Below, piece by piece: positions 22,738 to 31,417 of a DNA stretch of 35,175 nt. This DNA comes from Chitinophagales bacterium. Lineage in GTDB: Bacteria > Bacteroidota > Bacteroidia > Chitinophagales > Saprospiraceae. Location of the stretch: NCBI GenBank assembly GCA_022360175.1, contig JAKSDI010000224.1, forward strand, positions 1-35,175, given 5' to 3'. The position numbers and the translations under genes were made by a program. The notes beneath the pieces are model-generated. The model was given only the letters and a program-made list of their open reading frames with translations. It was not told the origin of the DNA and made no database searches. Positions within the stretch are counted from its first letter, which is position 1, and the number at the start of each line of letters is the position of its first letter.

Positions 22738-25359
22738 ATGCTTCGCTCAGCTTTCAAAAATGGCCTAATTACTTTATTAGCCATATCGACCCTTCCTCTC
22801 ATGGCCCAGAATATCATCTGGGAAGAAACTTTTAATGAAAATGCCCTCCCTCCTGGCTGGTCTACTCAATCACTGAATAGTAGTATGGCCATATGGGAAA
22901 TCACTACAGATGGTACTGCCTCCAACGGGGTATTTTGGGATGCTAGGCCTCCCATCAACTCTGACAATCCGAATAATGCTGCCATGTTTGATTCTGATGG
23001 TTCATCTGCGGCGGGTGCACTGGCCCCTCATCATGCTATTTTAACCAGCTCTGACATTGACCTGACAGGTTTCGCAAGAGTAGGACTTCAGTTTACCCAA
23101 TACTATCGTAATCTGCAATCGGTTACTCGGGTAAATATTCTGGATGCCAATAATCAGCAACTTGCCAGTTATAGCATCAATGAATCAGTAGGATTTAATA
23201 CTGAAACGACGAACAGTAGCCAGATTCTAATAGACATTTCAGATATAGCAGCCAACCTTATTATACGGCTACAATTTGAGTTTGAAGGAAATAACTATTT
23301 CTGGATTATTGATGACATACGCTTGATTGAATTGCCGCTTGGCTTTGGTGAGACCTTTCCTCGGGCATTAGGAGACTCACTTACAAACTGGGGATATCCC
23401 TATGCCGTAGATTCTTTAGGAGGGGCCTATGAACCTCACAGGCTGGTAGTAAAGTTTCAGGAAGAAACTCCTGAAACGGTACGAGATAGCATCCGTGATA
23501 AATTTCATGTAGTGAGCTATGACACCTGTTTTTGTTCCGGCCCTGAATTATGGATATTACCTGATACCTTAACAGCAGACTTAGGGGAGAATCTATTATT
23601 CAATGGAAGTTTTGAAGAAGATTTCTCATTGGAAAATGATCTAACGAGTAGCTGTAGCTGCCTTGAAGGCTCCTATTGTATTGCAGCAAATATGACGGCC
23701 AAGTGCTCAAACTGGTCAGACAATGATTTTACCGCAGCAGAAGGTAATCTCTTTTTGATTATTGATGGCTCTACAAATGGCCCTGCTACTCTCTGGCAGC
23801 AGGCAGTACCGGTAAAAGAAGATTCTACCTATATTTTCATTTTCCAGGCCAGAAACTATCAAGAACTGGGCTTTCCACTATTGGAGCTTCAGGTAAATGG
23901 GAACACTGTAGGAAGTGTGCAACCAGAAGTAGCGGATGAATGGGGGACTTATTACCTTGCCTGGAAGAACAATACCAATTCGACAAGTATTACACTTGGA
24001 CTTCGCCAGGCAAACTTCAGCACCTCCAACTTTGGTTATGATTACGGACTGGATGATTTTTACTTTGGTAAAGCTGCAAGTAATACACAATACCTGGACA
24101 TTGAAAACCTTAAAAAGAAGCTAACAGAAGAATCCGAAGTAGAAAGCAAAGACTTCAACTATTACGCTTTTGGCCAATTAGATGATCAACCAACAGATAC
24201 ATTGGAAGGATTGCCAGAGCTTCCTGTCCAGTCGAATGATAGTTGCGATGTTTTAATCGCAGTAATAGATACAGGTGTAGAATACGATTACAATACAAGT
24301 AATCTAAACCTGGAATCTTACATCTGGGAAAACACCGATATGCAGTGTTTTGACAATGACTTCATTGGATGGAATTTTGTAGAGAACAACAATCTGCCTT
24401 ATGACCCTCACGGGCATGGTACCCATGTAGCAGGCATTATTGCTCAAACGCTAATGCAAGACACCATCAATACCAATTGCAAAACCAAAATTATGCCCAT
24501 AGCCTCAGGAGATGAGCATGGTATACTTACATTGTTTAGAGCGACTTGTGGCATCTATTATGCTGCCGTTCATCAAGCCAATATCATCAATGCAAGTTGG
24601 GGCTTTTATGGCGTACAAGAAGACAATAATCAAAATGTCATGCGCAATGCGATTGACTTTGCATACGATACGAATGAAATCATACTTGTCAATTCTGCCG
24701 GTAATGAAGATGCCTACTTGATAGACCATCCTCATTATCCATCCAATTATTCCCTAAATAATATCCTCACTGTTGGTTCTGTTGATGATGTTACCTACAC
24801 TAAGAGTGATTTTAGCAATTTCTCAAGCCATCATGTTGAATATTACACCTTTGGCGAAGGTATTGAAAGCGCTGTACCCTTTGATTTATTTGGTACTGAC
24901 TGGCAGCTAAGAACCGGAACTTCTATGGCTGCTCCTGCTGTCACAGGCACGCTTGCAAGGGTAATGTGCCGTAATAAAGACCTGGATACTCTGATCAACT
25001 TTCTGGATTGCATCAGTAGTTTGATCCCTTCAGATTCTCTATCTGTAATAGACCCTGTTTTGATCAATACCTGCTTAATAGTCAACACGCAAGAACCTGG
25101 ATTACCTCCTCTTAGTCTGCGCTACGGTCCTAATCCGGTAAAAAATGTATTGTGGATTAGCCCGGAATTTGATGCGCTGGAAGGAATAGGAATAAATCTC
25201 TATAACACAACAGGGCAGCTTATGCAGAAACATTTCATCCAATCTGCCTTTAGTGGTAGCAAACATGCAATTGATATGCATCGATTACCTTCAGGCATGT
25301 ATGTAATCCAGATACAGTATAAACAGAGGATGCAAAGTATCAGAGTGATAAAGAGGTAG
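22738..25359 (+). CDS. Subtilisin-like serine protease (S8) with T9SS sorting domain
   Basis: An 873-residue secreted protease. A signal peptide (1-23, ending LMAQ) is followed by an adhesin-like beta domain (about 25-200), then a second lectin-like beta domain (about 285-445), then the catalytic domain. The triad is Asp511 (AVIDTGVEY), His560 (HGHGTHVAG) and Ser729 (GTSMAAP), with the oxyanion Asn in NSAGNEDA. The last 80 residues (LSLRYGPNPVKNVLWIS ... GMYVIQIQY) form a type A T9SS C-terminal sorting domain, so it crosses the outer membrane and is likely attached to the surface. An unusual feature is the second beta domain before the catalytic domain, which could be a substrate-binding unit. 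Neighbours are the sigma/anti-sigma pair and the CHAT gene. Confidence 0.93.
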   Translation: MLRSAFKNGLITLLAISTLPLMAQNIIWEETFNENALPPGWSTQSLNSSMAIWEITTDGTASNGVFWDARPPINSDNPNNAAMFDSDGSSAAGALAPHHAILTSSDIDLTGFARVGLQFTQYYRNLQSVTRVNILDANNQQLASYSINESVGFNTETTNSSQILIDISDIAANLIIRLQFEFEGNNYFWIIDDIRLIELPLGFGETFPRALGDSLTNWGYPYAVDSLGGAYEPHRLVVKFQEETPETVRDSIRDKFHVVSYDTCFCSGPELWILPDTLTADLGENLLFNGSFEEDFSLENDLTSSCSCLEGSYCIAANMTAKCSNWSDNDFTAAEGNLFLIIDGSTNGPATLWQQAVPVKEDSTYIFIFQARNYQELGFPLLELQVNGNTVGSVQPEVADEWGTYYLAWKNNTNSTSITLGLRQANFSTSNFGYDYGLDDFYFGKAASNTQYLDIENLKKKLTEESEVESKDFNYYAFGQLDDQPTDTLEGLPELPVQSNDSCDVLIAVIDTGVEYDYNTSNLNLESYIWENTDMQCFDNDFIGWNFVENNNLPYDPHGHGTHVAGIIAQTLMQDTINTNCKTKIMPIASGDEHGILTLFRATCGIYYAAVHQANIINASWGFYGVQEDNNQNVMRNAIDFAYDTNEIILVNSAGNEDAYLIDHPHYPSNYSLNNILTVGSVDDVTYTKSDFSNFSSHHVEYYTFGEGIESAVPFDLFGTDWQLRTGTSMAAPAVTGTLARVMCRNKDLDTLINFLDCISSLIPSDSLSVIDPVLINTCLIVNTQEPGLPPLSLRYGPNPVKNVLWISPEFDALEGIGINLYNTTGQLMQKHFIQSAFSGSKHAIDMHRLPSGMYVIQIQYKQRMQSIRVIKR

Positions 25360-25407
25360 AGGTAAAGGTGATGTGGTATTTTGGTTTTCTGGTATTAGAA
25401 TGAAGAT

Positions 25408-25444
25408 GGTTTAGATTGGTTTAGGAGGTTTAGGAGGTTTAAAG
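25408..25444. repeat. Short tandem repeat, GGTTTAGGA units
   Basis: Unit GGTTTAGGA occurs at 25418-25426 and 25427-25435, with degenerate copies before (25408) and after (25436, GGTTTAAAG). It lies about 50 bp after the subtilase stop. With the two hairpins at 25551 and 25668 it is what I see in the gene-free stretch 25360-25723. Confidence 0.7.
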
Positions 25445-25550
25445 GGGGCAATAATATAGGAATGAAGGGAAGAGATTTTTTTTTAATACAAAACATCTTT
25501 AAGTACGCTTGTGATTTGACTTGTGTTTGATCTTGTACTTGATGGAATGA

Positions 25551-25583
25551 TGTCCCAACTACGCTTATCAGCTACGTCGGGCA
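25551..25583. repeat. Imperfect hairpin TGTCCCAACTACGC / GCTACGTCGGGCA
   Basis: The left arm (25551-25564) and right arm (25571-25583) pair over about 13 bp with two or three mismatches around a 6-nt loop. It resembles a BIME/REP-type palindromic unit. No second copy was found in this window, so its repeat status is unproven. No T-run follows. Confidence 0.4.
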
Positions 25584-25667
25584 AAGGGTGATTGGTGAAA
25601 ATAAAAAGAGTGCCTATTCTATTTCCAAGGTACCATTTTAGTAATGATAGTTTTTATATAAAAGGTT

Positions 25668-25714
25668 TTTGAAGACGATAATTAGTGCAAAAGTGCTAAA
25701 TTATCGTCTTCAAA
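25668..25714 (+). promoter_or_regulatory. 16-bp perfect stem-loop just before the CHAT gene
   Basis: TTTGAAGACGATAATT (25668-25683) is the exact reverse complement of AATTATCGTCTTCAAA (25699-25714); the loop is 15 nt. The stem ends 9 nt before the ATG at 25724 and is followed by TCTTTTTG. It could be a weak intrinsic terminator/attenuator, or an RNA structure that occludes the ribosome site of the CHAT gene. A double-stranded DNA operator is the alternative. Confidence 0.6.
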
Positions 25715-25723
25715 TCTTTTTGT

Positions 25724-28498
25724 ATGAAGCGAAGTCAGTGCTGCGTTTTACTACTTTTGTGTCCAATCCTCCTATTTGCCCAGCAGCAAAAGCAATCTAC
25801 TCAATTCTTCCTTAAGAATAAACCGGCGGATACTGATAGCCTGGAGCAACACTACCAAAAAGGTATACAATTTGCGCTACAAAACACCCATAAAGACTCT
25901 GCCGCAATCCTTTGGCATGCTTTTGGGATCGATTGCTTTCGCCAAAAAAATTATGAAAAAGCGATTGAAGTCACCAGTAATGCCATCGCTCTAAGAAAAG
26001 TAATCAAAGATACTTTTGGCCTATCCAGAAGTTTGTTTAATACAGGAATCTATTATCAGCGCCTTGATAAAATGGAATATGCCGTATCTTATTATCGGCA
26101 GGTGATTGCATTAGGAGCGACAATCAACAATGATAAATTTCCCGATGCCTGTTTTGAAACGGGGAAATACATGAATAATATTGGAGATTTCCAACAAGCC
26201 AACCTCCATCTTAATTTGGGCAATCAGTTTTTAGAAAAACGCTCTGCTCTCTCTCCTAAAGAGCAAAAAAAGCTGGCTCGTCTTCTCCTCGAAACAGGAA
26301 ACAACTACAATAGCCTGAAAAAATATCAACTGGCAATTACCACTTTTAAAACATCGATCAATCTATTTGACGAACTGGGATTATACGACTCCAAATATCG
26401 CTGCATGAATGGATTGGGGGCTGCCTATGAAGAATTAAAAGATTGGTCAAAAGCGATTGATGCTTATCAGATGGCATTACAGTATTTCGAAAAGGAAGGA
26501 AAACCAATGGAAGTCATTGCCGTGATGAACAACCTGGCTGGTGTGCTTACTAAAACTGGCAGTTTCAAAAAAGCTGAATTTCATTTAAATGAAGCGCTCC
26601 AAAAGGCCAACGAATTATACGGACCAGCTCCTCATATTGAAAAAGCCAGTATGTATGATAACCTTGGTGACCTTGTCGTGCAGCAAAAAAAATACACTCA
26701 GGCATTAGCCTATTATCAAAAAGCATTACATCAGGTTGTCCCAGGCTTTAAAGAAGCCAATGCAAATCCTTCTGAGGCTTCGTTTGAAAGTATATACAGA
26801 AAGTACGAACTTCTTATTTGCCTTGGAGACAAAGCTCGCTGTCAGTATGCTATCGCTAAAAATGATGATGACAAAACGATGGCAGCTAAAGCACTGGAGA
26901 CTTATTACTTAGCAGATGCCGTTATTGATCTATTACAGCAAGAACAGGATGTACGTGCCGCACGCCTTTTTTGGCAAAAAGAAGCTCATGAGCTATACGA
27001 AGCAGCCTTAAATACCTGCCTCCTACTTGATCAACCAGAAGCAGCTTTATATTTTATGGAAAAAAGTAAAGCTGCTTTATTACTTGATGCACTACTGACT
27101 GCCGATGCCCGAAAACTTATACCAGACAGTATTGCTCAGCAAGAACAAGCCTTCACAAAGGCTATTTCCCAAATGGAAGCAGCCCTGGAAGATGATCCAG
27201 GTAATAATACTATGCGCAATGAACTCATTGCACTGCAAAGGCAACGTCGTCAGTTGGGCAACCGCCTTGCTGAAAATTTTCCGCGTTATTACAATATCCG
27301 TTATGGACAAAAGCCGGTCTCAGCAGCCGTATTACAGCAGATATGTCAAACACAACAACAAGCGATTATACAATATTTTTATGGAGATGAATCCATCTAC
27401 ACTTTGATTGCGCAGCCCAATGAAACTTTAAAATTGTTGCAATTATCTACTGAAGTTTCTGTGATAGACACTGCTATCACTAATTTTCTCCATTTCTTTC
27501 AATCGGCATCCGCTATTACCAACCAACCTGCGAAATATGCCCAATCAGCCTTTTATCTACAACAGCTACTATTACAAAAGATCACTCCCCATCTAAATGA
27601 TAATACCAAAAAGCTATGCCTGGTATTAGATGGCCCTTTACACTATCTCCCCTTTGAAGCACTATTGGGAGAATTGCCCGATCGTATACGACTAGGAAAT
27701 TTACCATACCTGATACATCAATACGCTATTGGATATGCCTATTCTGCTACTACATTGGATAAACAACTTAATACTCCTTATGAACAAAGCATTAAGAAAG
27801 GGGAGATGCTGTTTTTTGCTCCATTTACGGCATCTGGGAATGCTCATTTTTCAGCATTAGAATCAAGCGCTCAGGAATTTGATCAATTACAATCTAGCTA
27901 TCGCGGGCAGTTCTTAAAAGACGAAGAAGCAACCATCGCAGCCTTTCTCCAGAAGGCATATCATTATCCTTCTATACATTTATCGACTCATGCCTTTGCT
28001 GGCCAGGAAACGCCTCCCGCCATCGCATTTAGAGATAGCATACTCCCCTTGCCTTTGCTCTATAGCTTACAAACCAATGCGCAGCTTGTTTTACTGAGTG
28101 CCTGCCAAACCAATACTGGTGGTTTATTGGAAGGAGAAGGAGTAATGAGCCTGGCAAGTGGTTTTGCGTATACCGGTGCTCAAAGCCTGATTTCCAGCTT
28201 ATGGAATGCTAATGACTTTACCACAGCCGATATTTTCCGTAGATTCTATGATGCTATTAACCAAGGCTCCACGAAACAGTTGGCCCTCCAACAGTCCAAA
28301 TTAGAATACCTTAATCGTACCGATATCAATGATGCTCTTAAGTCACCTTATTACTGGGGAGGTTTTGTTTTTATTGGTGGAGATGGGCCACTACATTTAG
28401 CGAAAGCTAACAGTTATTGGTGGTGGGCAGGGATGATCGGGGTTTTAGTTGTTATTGGGTTGTGGTATAGAAGTAGAAGGAATAGGAATAAGAGATGA
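25724..28498 (+). CDS. TPR-CHAT caspase-like protein, exported and C-terminally membrane-anchored
   Basis: A 924-residue protein. The signal peptide MKRSQCCVLLLLCPILLFAQ is followed by about seven to nine TPR units (about 60-345; for instance LGAAYEELKDWSKAIDAYQMAL and LGDLVVQQKKYTQALAYYQKAL), then a helical linker, then a CHAT domain (about 545-888). The caspase-like dyad is intact: His756 in HLSTHAFAG and Cys794 in LLSACQTNTGG. Near the end a membrane helix (about 899-915, WWWAGMIGVLVVIGLWY) leads into an Arg-rich tail (RSRRNRNKR). The topology puts TPRs and protease outside the cytoplasm with a short tail inside. CHAT proteins elsewhere are cytoplasmic proteases (for example the Csx29 partner of type III-E CRISPR). 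It follows the subtilase gene by 364 bp. The substrate is unknown. Confidence 0.85.
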   Translation: MKRSQCCVLLLLCPILLFAQQQKQSTQFFLKNKPADTDSLEQHYQKGIQFALQNTHKDSAAILWHAFGIDCFRQKNYEKAIEVTSNAIALRKVIKDTFGLSRSLFNTGIYYQRLDKMEYAVSYYRQVIALGATINNDKFPDACFETGKYMNNIGDFQQANLHLNLGNQFLEKRSALSPKEQKKLARLLLETGNNYNSLKKYQLAITTFKTSINLFDELGLYDSKYRCMNGLGAAYEELKDWSKAIDAYQMALQYFEKEGKPMEVIAVMNNLAGVLTKTGSFKKAEFHLNEALQKANELYGPAPHIEKASMYDNLGDLVVQQKKYTQALAYYQKALHQVVPGFKEANANPSEASFESIYRKYELLICLGDKARCQYAIAKNDDDKTMAAKALETYYLADAVIDLLQQEQDVRAARLFWQKEAHELYEAALNTCLLLDQPEAALYFMEKSKAALLLDALLTADARKLIPDSIAQQEQAFTKAISQMEAALEDDPGNNTMRNELIALQRQRRQLGNRLAENFPRYYNIRYGQKPVSAAVLQQICQTQQQAIIQYFYGDESIYTLIAQPNETLKLLQLSTEVSVIDTAITNFLHFFQSASAITNQPAKYAQSAFYLQQLLLQKITPHLNDNTKKLCLVLDGPLHYLPFEALLGELPDRIRLGNLPYLIHQYAIGYAYSATTLDKQLNTPYEQSIKKGEMLFFAPFTASGNAHFSALESSAQEFDQLQSSYRGQFLKDEEATIAAFLQKAYHYPSIHLSTHAFAGQETPPAIAFRDSILPLPLLYSLQTNAQLVLLSACQTNTGGLLEGEGVMSLASGFAYTGAQSLISSLWNANDFTTADIFRRFYDAINQGSTKQLALQQSKLEYLNRTDINDALKSPYYWGGFVFIGGDGPLHLAKANSYWWWAGMIGVLVVIGLWYRSRRNRNKR

Positions 28499-28547
28499 TC
28501 AAATGAGACTACGAGCCCTCATCGATCACATAAATTAGATGATAGAA

Positions 28548-28603
28548 TCTGGGCGGCAATAGACAAAGCAACACAACCGATGAAATAAAAACTGCCGCCC
28601 AGA
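28548..28603. repeat. 11-bp inverted repeat between convergent genes
   Basis: TCTGGGCGGCA (28548-28558) and TGCCGCCCAGA (28593-28603) pair perfectly, with a 34-nt loop, in the gap between the CHAT gene and a minus-strand gene. A run of A follows on the + strand, so it is not a standard + strand terminator. On the minus strand the T-run (complement of 28603-28607) comes before the stem. It may end both transcripts loosely or be a small repeat. Confidence 0.5.
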
Positions 28604-28617
28604 AAAATTCTTATCAA

Positions 28618-29727
28618 TTACATTTTTACAATCCGAATGGGGAGATAAGCTTCTCCGACTATAGTCAGAAAATAAGTGCCTGCTGCAAATGTTGATAAAT
28701 CAAAGGAATAGATGTTTTTCCCGGAGAGAGCATTCACATCAGCCATTTTTATAATGCGCCCCATTGCATCCAACCATTGCAATTGAAGATTCCCTTCCTT
28801 TTCCACTTCCAGTACTACTTGCAATTGATCAACTAATGGATTGGGATAAGCGTTCAGCTTTCCTATTTCTACTTCTGGCGTTGTAGCATATGCATCTCCT
28901 TCAGGAGAGAAGTCGCCAGCTGGATTTGAAATGGTGAATAAACCACTTAGGCCCTCGCCAAATATTTCTACCCAATTTTCATGTGTATTGCGATTAACAA
29001 CCTCTACCATATCCCAACTTAAGCCATAATCATTGCTATTCCATACCTGAAGATGATTTTCATTCAAACCATTTAATTCATGCTCTAAATAATGGAGGCG
29101 AATAGAAGTTGGCACATTCATCCCCATAGCACTATTAATAATATACCATCGGGATATGCTGTGCCCTCCTGGCGTAAAATACAAACCATGCCCACGGCGT
29201 ATCTCTGTATAACTCAAATCTCCACCCGCTGTAATAATAGCTCCCAGATTTCCTACATTCTCCTTTTCAGGAAATGTAAGGAGTTTACCAGCAATAGCCT
29301 GGCCGCCAACAGGGCCTACAGCATGTGCGCTTTCATTTTCATTCATCATATACCCTTCTTCATTCAAAAAAGTGAGGGTTTGATTATTCAGGTTTAGTAA
29401 TCCATCCAGAAAATAATAGTTGCCTTCTAAATCAATATCTGAATCAAGTATTAAGGCATCATTAAGACGGTTTACCGAAAGGTGATGATAGGTATTAAAA
29501 GAAGCATCAGCAATGCTAGCAGTTCCTTCTTTGGCACCAATAAAGTGTAAAAAACTATTGCTTGCTTCAAAACTACCTTCATTGTCCCAACTCATGTCAT
29601 TCAATACAATGTGTGGATTTCCTTTACATATGATCTGGCTGCCACTAGTTGCCTTTACTCCTGACTGGGCATTTACTACATGTAAGCACAATAAGCACAG
29701 GGCAGCATTTATTATCAGTTTTTTCAT
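28618..29727 (-). CDS. Secreted hypothetical protein with T9SS type A sorting domain
   Basis: A 369-residue exported protein. After the signal peptide (1-20, ending NAQS) come beta-rich segments typical of surface fibre or adhesin domains (about 20-255), for instance LVVNRLNDALILDSD-like strand patterns and WDNEGSFEASNSFLHFIGA. I recognise no enzyme motif. The last 80 residues (EIGKLNAYPNPLVDQLQVVL ... AAGTYFLTIVG ... IRIVKM) are a T9SS C-terminal sorting domain, so it is exported to the surface. It is the second gene of an operon with the gene upstream, after 44 bp. Function unknown; likely surface structural. Confidence 0.8.
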   Translation of the reverse strand: MKKLIINAALCLLCLHVVNAQSGVKATSGSQIICKGNPHIVLNDMSWDNEGSFEASNSFLHFIGAKEGTASIADASFNTYHHLSVNRLNDALILDSDIDLEGNYYFLDGLLNLNNQTLTFLNEEGYMMNENESAHAVGPVGGQAIAGKLLTFPEKENVGNLGAIITAGGDLSYTEIRRGHGLYFTPGGHSISRWYIINSAMGMNVPTSIRLHYLEHELNGLNENHLQVWNSNDYGLSWDMVEVVNRNTHENWVEIFGEGLSGLFTISNPAGDFSPEGDAYATTPEVEIGKLNAYPNPLVDQLQVVLEVEKEGNLQLQWLDAMGRIIKMADVNALSGKNIYSFDLSTFAAGTYFLTIVGEAYLPIRIVKM

Positions 29728-29771
29728 TATTCTGATTTTTACAGATTAAAAATTTGTGTTCACCTACTTAC

Positions 29772-31274
29772 TTATGGTTTGTAAGTCAGAAACTGAAAAT
29801 TGCCCTGTATTCTATTACCATTATTATCGTACATATATACTAATAGTTTACCACCTACGCTGCTTGTTGTCACCTCACGCCCTCCCGAAATTGGCGTTAC
29901 CTGAGTGATGTAATTTTGATAATAGTAGCTCTCATCGTCAATCGTAATTTCGTAACGCTTAATAGAATTATTCCAGCTACAGCTAAAGTTACCAGTCCCG
30001 GTTCCAATCGTAGCATTAGGGCGAATCATACCATAAGCAATTGGTAATAAGTTGGCACTGCCTGTTTTTTCTTCATTGTTCAACTCTTCTCTTAAATTGA
30101 TACTACCATGAGCATTTACTGCATGCCCATCACCAAAATCTACAATGGGATTAGCAGATGAAATAGCCCATCCTTCATCAGGGTCCTCACTAAAACTTTG
30201 CTGCCAGATTTTCACACCATATATATCGCCATGTATCCAGTTTTGAACGTAACTGTGTTCTTCACCTGACGTAATTCGCAATCCCAGGGATGCTTGTTGC
30301 TCTCCTTCAATAATGATATCTGAAGAGACTCCATCTTCTCCTCTCACCATCAGGCGGGCTTCCGGGTCTTCAATCCCGATCCCTACATTGCCTTCATCTA
30401 CGATCAGCGCGTGGCCATCTCCCCAAGCACTCAAATAAGCTGCTACTCCATCCTCACTGATTGCCTCCAGGGCAGTGCCATTATTTGTTGTATGTGTAGC
30501 TACACCAGTACCAAATGCAGAATTAACATCTACGTGCAATCCATAAGCAGCCTGATCTGCTCCTATGTATACCATCTCTCCGGCAGGAGAACCATAAAGT
30601 GTATATCTAGCTCCTTTTCCGTGATAAATTCCTGTAGATAATACATCTCCAAACACTGTCAGTGTGGTATCACTAAATGGCTGAAAACGAGCGATAGGGC
30701 TGAAAGCAGCAATATCAAATTCCAGCGATTGATAGGCAATATCAAAATGAGGATTCCCATCCAGAAAATCGCGTGCTGCCAATGAGAACTCGCCATAGTG
30801 AAGTGGGTCCGTATCATGGGTACGCATGAATATTTCGGTACCGTGTTGCTCGCTACCATCTAGTAGTAATTCTGGCCCAAAGCCATCATTTTCAACTTCC
30901 AGTTTGGCTCTCGGTTCTTCTGTACCAACACCAACATTATTAGGATTCACATTGAAAATATCACCTCCATTTGCTTTCCAGTATCCTGTTCCTGCTCCTT
31001 GTCCCATTTTAAACCAGGAAGCGCCATCGAAGTAGTAAAAACCAGCATCATTATTAGTTTGATAAACCATCAATCCGGTTGCTGGTGCAGGAATTGCCGT
31101 GCGTTGTGCTTCCAGCATACGAGGGATGAGGATACCTTTAGTTTCGGATTTAATATCTAACATAGCAGAAGCATCAGGAGCACTACCATCTTCATTAATA
31201 CCTACGTTTTGTGCATTGATTTGGAAAAAGCTTAGAATCGCGAAAAAGAGCAAAGTCAATTTTGTTGTTTTCAT
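29772..31274 (-). CDS. Secreted surface protein with VGIN/LDIKSxTKGILIPRM motifs
   Basis: A 500-residue protein with a signal peptide (1-21, ending NAQ). It begins with NVGINEDGSAPDASAMLDIK and SETKGILIPRM, a motif series seen in many Bacteroidota surface proteins that resemble phage tail-fibre tips. This first part is followed by repeated stretches of the same type (NVGVGTEEPRAKLEVE, NVGIGIEDPEARLMV) over about 120-340. No T9SS domain is present and no chaperone domain is obvious, though the C-terminal 90 residues (from about 405) look like a separate beta domain. It may bind other cells or substrates. First gene of the operon with the T9SS protein below it. Confidence 0.7.
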   Translation of the reverse strand: MKTTKLTLLFFAILSFFQINAQNVGINEDGSAPDASAMLDIKSETKGILIPRMLEAQRTAIPAPATGLMVYQTNNDAGFYYFDGASWFKMGQGAGTGYWKANGGDIFNVNPNNVGVGTEEPRAKLEVENDGFGPELLLDGSEQHGTEIFMRTHDTDPLHYGEFSLAARDFLDGNPHFDIAYQSLEFDIAAFSPIARFQPFSDTTLTVFGDVLSTGIYHGKGARYTLYGSPAGEMVYIGADQAAYGLHVDVNSAFGTGVATHTTNNGTALEAISEDGVAAYLSAWGDGHALIVDEGNVGIGIEDPEARLMVRGEDGVSSDIIIEGEQQASLGLRITSGEEHSYVQNWIHGDIYGVKIWQQSFSEDPDEGWAISSANPIVDFGDGHAVNAHGSINLREELNNEEKTGSANLLPIAYGMIRPNATIGTGTGNFSCSWNNSIKRYEITIDDESYYYQNYITQVTPISGGREVTTSSVGGKLLVYMYDNNGNRIQGNFQFLTYKP

Positions 31275-31417
31275 TTTCTCACAGTTTTTTGGTTTTTTGA
31301 AAAGTCTTTATGCTTGTTTGACCTTTTATCTTTCTTTTCGTGAAAGCGTTACGAACAAAAGGTATTTTTTTATTTTCACACCAAAGTTGTCTGATCGCAT
31401 CCTTAAACAAATAAGTT

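Noticed and set aside
25724..28498. TPR-CHAT protein as part of a type III-E CRISPR (Craspase) locus
   Set aside because: No Cas7-11-like gene, no other cas genes and no repeat-spacer array are in the window, and the protein has a signal peptide and membrane helix.
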